From Bacteroidota bacterium (lineage in GTDB: Bacteria; Bacteroidota; Bacteroidia; Flavobacteriales_F; PHOS-HE28), in the NCBI GenBank assembly GCA_023430325.1, contig JAEZAU010000067.1, positions 1-26,750 on the forward strand: a stretch of DNA of 26,750 bases, read 5' to 3'. A model generated the notes under the pieces. It was not told where the DNA came from, did not search any database, and was given only the letters and a program-made list of their open reading frames with translations. Of this stretch, positions 21,815 to 26,750 are shown piece after piece (position 1 is the stretch's first letter; each line of letters begins with the position of its first letter). Position numbers and translations under genes: made by a program.

Positions 21815-23005
21815 CTGCAAGACCCCGAGCTCCCGCCCCACCTTTTCAAAAGCGGCCAGTGCTTTATCGATGTGTTCTTCGGTGTGTGCCGCGCTCAATT
21901 GAACCCGAATGCGAGCCTTCTCCTTCGGTACCACGGGATAAAAGAAGCCGATCACGTAGATCCCTTCTTTCAGAAGCTTGTCGGCCATCTGCTGGCTGAG
22001 CCTCGCATCACCCAACATCACCGGCACTATCGCTGCACCAGCACCCACGGTCTTGAAGCCAAGTTCTTCGATCCCCTTACGGAAGCGGATCACGTTCTTT
22101 TCAAGTTTGTCCCGTAATGCTGTTGTACGTCCGATAAGATCGAGCACTGCAATGCTTGCTCCCACGATCGCCGGGGTGAGCGAGTTGCTGAAGAGATAAG
22201 GCCGGCTGCGTTGGCGCAGCAGCTCAATGATCTCTTTTTTACCTGTGGTATAGCCACCCATCGCTCCGCCCAAAGCCTTTCCCAGGGTTCCGGTGATGAT
22301 ATCGACCCTGCCAAGTACATCACAATATTCCGTGCTGCCACGGCCGGTCTTGCCGATGAAACCTGCGGCATGGCAATCATCCACCATCACCAGTGCATTG
22401 TACCGATCGGCCAGATCGCAGACACCCTTCAGATCGGCGATGATCCCGTCCATGGAGAAGACCCCGTCGGTAACAATGATCTTGTGGCGTGCCCCTTTGG
22501 CATCGGCTTCCTGCAGTTGCTTCTCCAGATCGGCCATATCATTGTTCGCGTACCGGAAGCGCATCGCCTTGCACAGGCGAACGCCATCTATGATGCTCGC
22601 ATGATTGAGCGAATCACTGATGATGGCATCCTGTTCATCGAACAGGGGTTCGAACACCCCGCCGTTCGCATCGAAACAGGCTGCGTACAAAATGGTATCC
22701 TCCGTTCCATGGAATTGGGCGATCTTCTTCTCCAGTTCCTTGTGTATGTCTTGTGTTCCGCAGATGAAACGAACGCTGGACATTCCATAACCGTGTGAGT
22801 CCAGATATTCATGGGCGGCCTTTATCACCTCAGGATGTGAGCTGAGGCCCAGATAGTTGTTCGCGCAGAAGTTGAGGACCTTCGCCCCGTTGACAGTGAT
22901 CTCTGCACCTTGTTCACTGGTAATGATGCGTTCCCGCTTGTATAGGCCGGCCTCTTCAATGGTGACCAGTTCTTTCTTCAGGTGGTCCTTGAACTTTCCG
23001 TACAT
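21806..23005 (-). CDS. kbl: Glycine C-acetyltransferase (2-amino-3-ketobutyrate CoA ligase) Kbl
   Basis: Kbl is a PLP enzyme that cleaves 2-amino-3-ketobutyrate with CoA to glycine and acetyl-CoA in threonine breakdown. The 399-residue protein has the alpha-oxoamine synthase blocks: NFCANNYLGLS, SVRFICGTQDIHKELE, LNHASIIDG, VMVDDCHAAGFIGKTGRG and the PLP lysine Lys243 in GTLGKALGGAMGG. Length and N-terminus (MYGKFKDHLK) match Kbl rather than the BioF or serine palmitoyltransferase branches. The partner threonine dehydrogenase tdh is not in the window. A TAACTTCG motif lies 22 bp upstream of the ATG. It is divergent from the CPBP-like gene. Confidence 0.95.
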   Translation of the reverse strand: MYGKFKDHLKKELVTIEEAGLYKRERIITSEQGAEITVNGAKVLNFCANNYLGLSSHPEVIKAAHEYLDSHGYGMSSVRFICGTQDIHKELEKKIAQFHGTEDTILYAACFDANGGVFEPLFDEQDAIISDSLNHASIIDGVRLCKAMRFRYANNDMADLEKQLQEADAKGARHKIIVTDGVFSMDGIIADLKGVCDLADRYNALVMVDDCHAAGFIGKTGRGSTEYCDVLGRVDIITGTLGKALGGAMGGYTTGKKEIIELLRQRSRPYLFSNSLTPAIVGASIAVLDLIGRTTALRDKLEKNVIRFRKGIEELGFKTVGAGAAIVPVMLGDARLSQQMADKLLKEGIYVIGFFYPVVPKEKARIRVQLSAAHTEEHIDKALAAFEKVGRELGVLQEV

Positions 23006-23027
23006 GGATGGATGGAAATGTATGACG

Positions 23028-23035
23028 CGAAGTTA
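23028..23035 (-). promoter_or_regulatory. -7-type motif TAACTTCG upstream of kbl
   Basis: Minus-strand TAnnTTCG, 22 bp before the kbl ATG at 23005, in the 83-bp divergent gap. Confidence 0.4.
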
Positions 23036-23071
23036 GGTGGAGCGTGCGCGCTTCATTGGGCATTCGGCAAA

Positions 23072-23079
23072 TACCTTCG
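23072..23079 (+). promoter_or_regulatory. -7-type motif TACCTTCG upstream of the CPBP-like gene
   Basis: TAnnTTCG, 9 bp before the ATG at 23089. The GTG start at 23044 would lie upstream of it and is unlikely. Confidence 0.45.
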
Positions 23080-23088
23080 CCGATCGAA

Positions 23089-24003
23089 ATGCGCAGTTTC
23101 ATCTCCCGCAACCCCGTATTCACATTCATCTTTCTTACGCTGGCCTACCAGTTCTTCATCGTGGCTGTGATCGCTGCGATCCTTGGGCCCGGCGAGAAGA
23201 TCCATGACGATCCAACGGCCCACATGTGGTTCCGGATCCGCGTATTCGGACCGCTTCTCTTCGCCGTCCTGATCACCTTGTACCTGGAGGGGTCGGCAGG
23301 GTTCAAGAAGTTGTTCGCATCCTTCCTTCACTGGAAGGTCCCGGCCAAATGGTACTTGCTGGCCTTCTCCTGGAAATTCCTGTTCACCTATGCGGGCCTC
23401 GCGAGCCTCTTCATACTTGGCATGCGAGATTGGCCTGGTTTCGTAGTGCCCAACATGTTCGGTGGCACTTGGGAGAATATGCGGCATCTGCTGGCGAACC
23501 TGGGTTTCATTGTTGGCATCGCGTTCGTGGAAGAGACCGCCTGGATGAAATTCAGCGTCACGCGCCTTCAACAGAAGTATTCCGCCTTTACCTCCTGCTT
23601 CATCGTTGGCATCTGTTGGGGGCTTTGGTATCTGCCCATGCTTCTATTGGGAGATGGCGTGCCCGATGGTTATACGTGGCCCATGTTCATGACCAGTATG
23701 CTGGCCCTTACTTTCCTATTGGGTTGGACCTACAACATGACGCGGAGTGGTACCATCCTGCTGATCATGCAGACGGTAAGCAACTGCGCCTTTTTTATTG
23801 TGCCGGTCTTGCCTGCGCACTGGAACCTCGATGATGCCTACGTGAATTCCTTCGTTGCCTTCAATCTTCTTTCGGCGATCGTGTTGGTGCTCGTCTATGG
23901 ACCGAAGCAGCTTGGTGTTCGGGAGCGTGCCAAATGGAACGATGAGGAGCAGCTCGCAGATCAGGTCGAGGAGGAGGGTACGGCGGTCAAGCTCCCGGTC
24001 TGA
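23089..24003 (+). CDS. CPBP-family intramembrane protein with altered catalytic motifs
   Basis: A 304-residue polytopic protein with about eight membrane helices. The region 140-190 has the CPBP/Abi layout: a first motif VEETAWMKF (Glu148, Glu149) and a second GLWYLP. In active CPBP proteases the first motif is EExxxR and the second carries a His (FxxxH, often GLWHLP). Here the Arg position is Met153 and the His position is Tyr181. The fold assignment is therefore likely, but the protein may lack protease activity. The C-terminus is a charged tail (about 275-304) on the cytoplasmic side. The ATG at 23089 follows a promoter-like motif. Its stop directly abuts the stop of the convergent gatC (0 bp gap). 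Confidence 0.75.
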   Translation: MRSFISRNPVFTFIFLTLAYQFFIVAVIAAILGPGEKIHDDPTAHMWFRIRVFGPLLFAVLITLYLEGSAGFKKLFASFLHWKVPAKWYLLAFSWKFLFTYAGLASLFILGMRDWPGFVVPNMFGGTWENMRHLLANLGFIVGIAFVEETAWMKFSVTRLQQKYSAFTSCFIVGICWGLWYLPMLLLGDGVPDGYTWPMFMTSMLALTFLLGWTYNMTRSGTILLIMQTVSNCAFFIVPVLPAHWNLDDAYVNSFVAFNLLSAIVLVLVYGPKQLGVRERAKWNDEEQLADQVEEEGTAVKLPV

Positions 24004-24300
24004 TCAGCCTTTGTCCACTACGCGAGGCACTTTGAAGTAATCGCTATCCTTCACAGGTGCGTTGGAGAGTGCTTCGTTCTTTGAGATCTCCATGGATGCC
24101 ACATCCTCGCGAAGTACATCCTGCTCATCGGTCATGAAGATCAATGGCTCAATGCCGGCGGTATCCACTTCGTTCAACTTCTCCACCAGGTCGATCACAC
24201 GTTGCATGTCCTGCATCAGTGCACTGCGTTGGGCATCGTCGCCAAGGTCCAATCGGGCCAGTTCAGCGATCCGCGTCAATGTCTCCCGATCGATCTTCAT
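24004..24300 (-). CDS. gatC: Asp-tRNA(Asn)/Glu-tRNA(Gln) amidotransferase subunit C
   Basis: GatC stabilises the GatA-GatB complex that converts mischarged Glu-tRNA(Gln) or Asp-tRNA(Asn) to the correct amide form. The 98-residue protein has the usual pattern: an N-terminal helix pair with ARLDLGDDAQ, a middle VDTAGIEPLIF, an acidic stretch LREDVASME and a C-terminal DSDYFKVPRVVDKG. The length is typical. The ATG overlaps the plsC stop (ATGA, 24297-24300), so it is translated with the acyltransferase. gatA and gatB are elsewhere. Confidence 0.95.
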   Translation of the reverse strand: MKIDRETLTRIAELARLDLGDDAQRSALMQDMQRVIDLVEKLNEVDTAGIEPLIFMTDEQDVLREDVASMEISKNEALSNAPVKDSDYFKVPRVVDKG

Positions 24301-25109
24301 TCTTGCTGATCCTTGAGCAGAGGTCCTTCAATGATACCGAAGACCTGCTGGCGCAAAGGTACCAGATCGGCCTCGGTCATTCCTTTGGTCCTGATCGCCT
24401 CATGCACTACAATGCGAGAGATACCGGGCCGGGCCCTGCTGAATAACTCCAGTGGTTCACCGAACAATCGCCAATGATCGATGAAGGTCACCGGTACTAT
24501 GGGCACCTGCTTTTCGATCGCCAGTTTGAAGGCACCATCCTTGAACGGCTTCATACGCGGGGCTGAACGGGGAATGGTCCCTTCTGGAAAGATCGCGATG
24601 CAAGTATCTTTATCGATGGCCTGCGCCGCCCTCCTGAACGCCCGCGCAGCCTCTATCTGGTTGCTCCTGTTCACTGCGATGTTCATGCCTTTGAAGAACA
24701 TGCCCAGCAGTGGCCAGCGCGCCAGCTCCTGCTTTCCGATGAACAGGAAATAATCAGGTATCACATTGTACATGTGCACAATGTCAAGATAACTGCTATG
24801 GTTGCAGCAAATGATGTACGGTGGTGATGGAAGCCGGCCGTTCCTCTTTACGCTGCATGGAATGAGTGCGATGAATTGCTGGACCGTTGCCCAATGCTGT
24901 TTCAGCCTGAAAGCACCGAGATAGCCTGAGGGTTTGCGCAGGAGGACCTTGAACGGTATGTAGAGGATCAACAGGGAAATGAAGAAAGTGATCCCGAAAT
25001 ACAGCTTGAAGATCCACCTGAAAGGCAGGAAAAGATATCTGGCCACCACGTTGCGCCTGCTTTCTCCATCGGTCACGCGCCCGCGTTCCACCCTCGCCAA
25101 CGTGGTCAT
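24297..25109 (-). CDS. plsC: 1-acyl-sn-glycerol-3-phosphate acyltransferase-like (PlsC family)
   Basis: PlsC-family enzymes add the second fatty acid to lysophosphatidic acid at the inner membrane during phospholipid synthesis. From ATG 25109 the protein has 270 residues: a basic N-terminus, a hydrophobic segment (about 35-53), then the catalytic NHSSYLD (His104, Asp109), GMNIAVNR, motif III FPEGTIPRS (174-182) and PIVPVTF. An upstream in-frame ATG at 25202 would overlap trpS and add a Cys-rich stretch not seen in the family. The chosen ATG follows a TATCTTCG motif by 17 bp. The specific substrate could differ (for example lipid-A or ornithine-lipid acylation). The gene forms a two-gene unit with gatC. 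Confidence 0.9.
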   Translation of the reverse strand: MTTLARVERGRVTDGESRRNVVARYLFLPFRWIFKLYFGITFFISLLILYIPFKVLLRKPSGYLGAFRLKQHWATVQQFIALIPCSVKRNGRLPSPPYIICCNHSSYLDIVHMYNVIPDYFLFIGKQELARWPLLGMFFKGMNIAVNRSNQIEAARAFRRAAQAIDKDTCIAIFPEGTIPRSAPRMKPFKDGAFKLAIEKQVPIVPVTFIDHWRLFGEPLELFSRARPGISRIVVHEAIRTKGMTEADLVPLRQQVFGIIEGPLLKDQQE

Positions 25110-25126
25110 CTGTTCTGAAAGGATCG

Positions 25127-25134
25127 CGAAGATA
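25127..25134 (-). promoter_or_regulatory. -7-type motif TATCTTCG upstream of plsC
   Basis: Minus-strand TAnnTTCG, 17 bp before the plsC ATG at 25109; it argues for that start over 25202. Confidence 0.45.
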
Positions 25135-25175
25135 GCCCTTGCGCAGGTGTATCCACAGCATTGGCACACCTCCGG

Positions 25176-25183
25176 TATCTTCG
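25176..25183 (+). promoter_or_regulatory. -7-type motif TATCTTCG upstream of trpS
   Basis: Plus-strand copy of the same 8-mer found at the plsC promoter, 12 bp before the trpS ATG; the two motifs face away from each other in an 86-bp gap. Confidence 0.45.
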
Positions 25184-25195
25184 CCGCCAGTTCCC

Positions 25196-26173
25196 ATGGC
25201 ACGCATACTCACAGGCATCCAAAGCACAGGTGTGCCACACCTCGGTAATGTTCTTGGCGCTATCCGCCCGGCGATCGAAATGGGCAATGATGAGAACAAC
25301 GATCCTTTTCTTTTCATCGCCGATCTGCACTCGCTCACGCAGATCAAGGATGCCGATCAATTGCGTGAGAACACCTATGGCGTAGCTGCAGCGTGGCTTG
25401 CCTGTGGTCTTGATGTGGAGCGCACGGTCTTTTATCGCCAGAGCGATGTTCCGCAGGTCACCGAACTGGCGTGGATCCTCAATTGCTTCTTTCCTTATAC
25501 GCGGCTCATGCTGGCCCACAGCTTCAAGGACAAGGCCGATCGGCTTGAGGATGTGAATGCAGGGATCTTCACCTATCCGATGCTAATGGCAGCGGACATA
25601 CTTCTCTACGACGCCGAACGAGTGCCGGTGGGAAAGGACCAGATGCAGCATCTGGAATTCACGCGAGATGTTGCCGAAAGGTTCAACCATCGCATGGGAG
25701 AGACCTTCGTGATCCCGGAGGGGACCGTTCGACAGGAAGTGATGATCGTGCCCGGCACGGATGGTGAGAAGATGAGCAAGAGCCGCAACAACCTGCTCAG
25801 GATCTTCTCACCGGAGAAGGAACTGAAGAAGGAGGTGATGTCCATAGTTACAGATGCCACTCCTTTGGAGGAACCCAAGGACCCGGACACCAACACCGTC
25901 TTCAGGCTCTTTTCACTCGTGGCGCCCGCTTCCGCGGTGGCGAACATGCGCGAGAATTTCCTTCGAGGCGGATACGGATACGGGCACGCGAAAAAAGAAC
26001 TCCTTCAGGCGTTGCTGGATGGCTTTGCTACCGAGCGTGAGCAGTATCAGAAGTACATGGCCGATCGCCGGCTTCTGGATGAACAGCTCGGGATCGGAGC
26101 AGGAAAAGCACGGGAGGTGGCCGGTGAAGTATTGCAGCGGGTGCGCGAAAAACTTGGCTTTCGTACCATTTGA
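25196..26173 (+). CDS. trpS: Tryptophanyl-tRNA synthetase TrpS
   Basis: TrpRS charges tRNA-Trp (class I). ATG 25196 gives 325 residues starting MARILTGIQSTG, the standard N-terminus. The HIGH-like motif is TGVPHLGN (11-18) and the KMSKS loop is GEKMSKSRNN (KMSKS at 192-196). FLFIADLHSLTQ and PVGKDQMQHLEFTRD form the tryptophan and ATP pocket walls. An upstream TTG at 25139 is in frame but lies beyond the promoter-like motif and adds non-family residues. The HD-domain gene follows two bases after the stop, suggesting co-transcription. Confidence 0.96.
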   Translation: MARILTGIQSTGVPHLGNVLGAIRPAIEMGNDENNDPFLFIADLHSLTQIKDADQLRENTYGVAAAWLACGLDVERTVFYRQSDVPQVTELAWILNCFFPYTRLMLAHSFKDKADRLEDVNAGIFTYPMLMAADILLYDAERVPVGKDQMQHLEFTRDVAERFNHRMGETFVIPEGTVRQEVMIVPGTDGEKMSKSRNNLLRIFSPEKELKKEVMSIVTDATPLEEPKDPDTNTVFRLFSLVAPASAVANMRENFLRGGYGYGHAKKELLQALLDGFATEREQYQKYMADRRLLDEQLGIGAGKAREVAGEVLQRVREKLGFRTI

Positions 26174-26175
26174 TC

Positions 26176-26750
26176 ATGGCGCGAATTGAGCGACCGATCT
26201 CCTTGGAAGTATTGGAGAAGGCGAGGCTTCATGTACGGCGGTTCTTCGCCCGTAACATGCCGGTGCATTTGAGGTTCCATGATCTGGAGCATACGCTGGC
26301 CGTTACACGTACTGCAGTAGGCCTTGCACAGGTGATCGGCGTAACTGCGGATGATGTGGCCGTACTGGAGCTGGCATCACTCTTTCACGATACCGGTTAT
26401 GCCCGTGCATACAAGGGCCATGAAGCCGAAAGTGCACGCCTCGCTGAGGAATACCTGAAGAAGCAGAAAGTGCCGAAGCCGGCGATCGAAAAGGTTCGGG
26501 CATTGATCCTGGTGACCGCGTATGATCAGAAACCGGTAACGTTGCTTGAAAAGATCATCCGTGATGCTGATTCGGCCAAGGCTGGACAAGCTGATTTCAA
26601 GGAAAAGAGCGAGCTTCTGCGTGAGGAGCTTTCTGTGGTCCGGAGGAAACGCCTGGGCGGAAGATCCTGGTTGTTGGAGAATATCGATTATTTGCGGGCA
26701 CACGTCTTTCACACTCCGGAGGCACGTAAACGATTCGGTCGTCAAAAGGC
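26176..26750 (+). CDS. HD-domain phosphohydrolase-like protein (partial, runs off the end)
   Basis: An ATG at 26176 opens a frame that is still open at the window end (191 residues seen). It has a full HD-domain metal site: His35 and His39 (HDLEHT), HD at 71-72 (LFHDTGY), His82 and Asp130/Asp132 (IIRDAD). The pattern RFHDLEHT ... LASLFHDTGY ... KIIRDADSAKAG ... KSELLREE resembles Bacteroidota HD proteins that continue into a membrane DUF5706-type C-terminal part (the group named after Pycsar effectors), but that part would lie outside the window. It may hydrolyse a nucleotide or phosphate ester. It is probably transcribed with trpS. Confidence 0.85.
   Translation, partial: MARIERPISLEVLEKARLHVRRFFARNMPVHLRFHDLEHTLAVTRTAVGLAQVIGVTADDVAVLELASLFHDTGYARAYKGHEAESARLAEEYLKKQKVPKPAIEKVRALILVTAYDQKPVTLLEKIIRDADSAKAGQADFKEKSELLREELSVVRRKRLGGRSWLLENIDYLRAHVFHTPEARKRFGRQK

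Noticed and set aside
25139..25195. TTG start for trpS and the 25202 ATG for plsC
   Set aside because: Both extend past promoter-like motifs into the divergent gene's territory and add residues unlike the families.
1..26750. tRNA, rRNA, CRISPR array, intact IS element or prophage
   Set aside because: I looked for cloverleaf-like segments, regularly spaced repeats and transposase or phage motifs and saw none; a tRNAscan/IS search would be the decisive test.

Overview
The window looks like chromosomal DNA from a member of the Bacteroidota, most likely a Flavobacteriales-type organism with moderately high GC. The signs are two secreted proteins with type IX secretion (T9SS) style C-terminal sorting domains, a DUF3098 gene between ftsX and uppP, a ~49-residue protein of a Bacteroidota-typical family, several lipoproteins and C-terminal-Phe barrel-like outer-membrane proteins, few Shine-Dalgarno sequences, and a recurrent TAnnTTTG/TAnnTTCG (Bacteroidota -7 type) motif just upstream of twelve start codons. 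It is mostly a housekeeping and cell-envelope region. I see no rRNA, tRNA, CRISPR array, phage or intact insertion sequence, and no gene-free stretch longer than about 165 bp.

Layout. 1-2805: tight envelope/translation operon ftsX - DUF3098 - uppP - truB, with stop/start overlaps. 2931-5843: queA, a terminator-like hairpin, ispD (isoprenoid precursor) and rlmN. 5840-6007: a striking nested inverted repeat whose two arms contain the stop codons of the converging genes. 6004-8249: an outer-membrane-like protein (-) divergent from a polyprenyl diphosphate synthase and a MORN-like lipoprotein (+). 8216-11004 (-): a membrane LytTR regulator followed by a 607-residue protein that joins a polytopic DUF2306-like inner-membrane domain to an outer-membrane barrel-like domain through an internal signal-peptide-like segment; this is the most unusual gene here. 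11131-15084 (+): dnaG, a Zn/Cd-type cation efflux protein, an OmpA-like lipoprotein and the small conserved protein. 15248-18732: two convergent secreted proteins sharing a perfect 11-bp hairpin. 18834-21789 (+): a small lipoprotein, aspS with a ~45-residue in-frame insertion, a REP-like intergenic element and a guanine-deaminase-type gene. 21806-26750: kbl (-), a CPBP-like membrane protein (+), the plsC-gatC pair (-), trpS (+) and the start of an HD-domain protein that runs off the end.

How the genes fit together: uppP (lipid carrier recycling), ispD and the polyprenyl synthase touch isoprenoid and undecaprenyl supply. truB, queA, rlmN, aspS, trpS and gatC serve tRNA/rRNA modification and charging. 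ftsX, uppP, plsC and the OmpA-like lipoprotein build the envelope. The parts that are not ordinary are the inner/outer-membrane fusion with its LytTR neighbour, two structured intergenic elements (5840-6007 and about 21190-21275), the AspRS insertion, and a by-eye excess of GATC.
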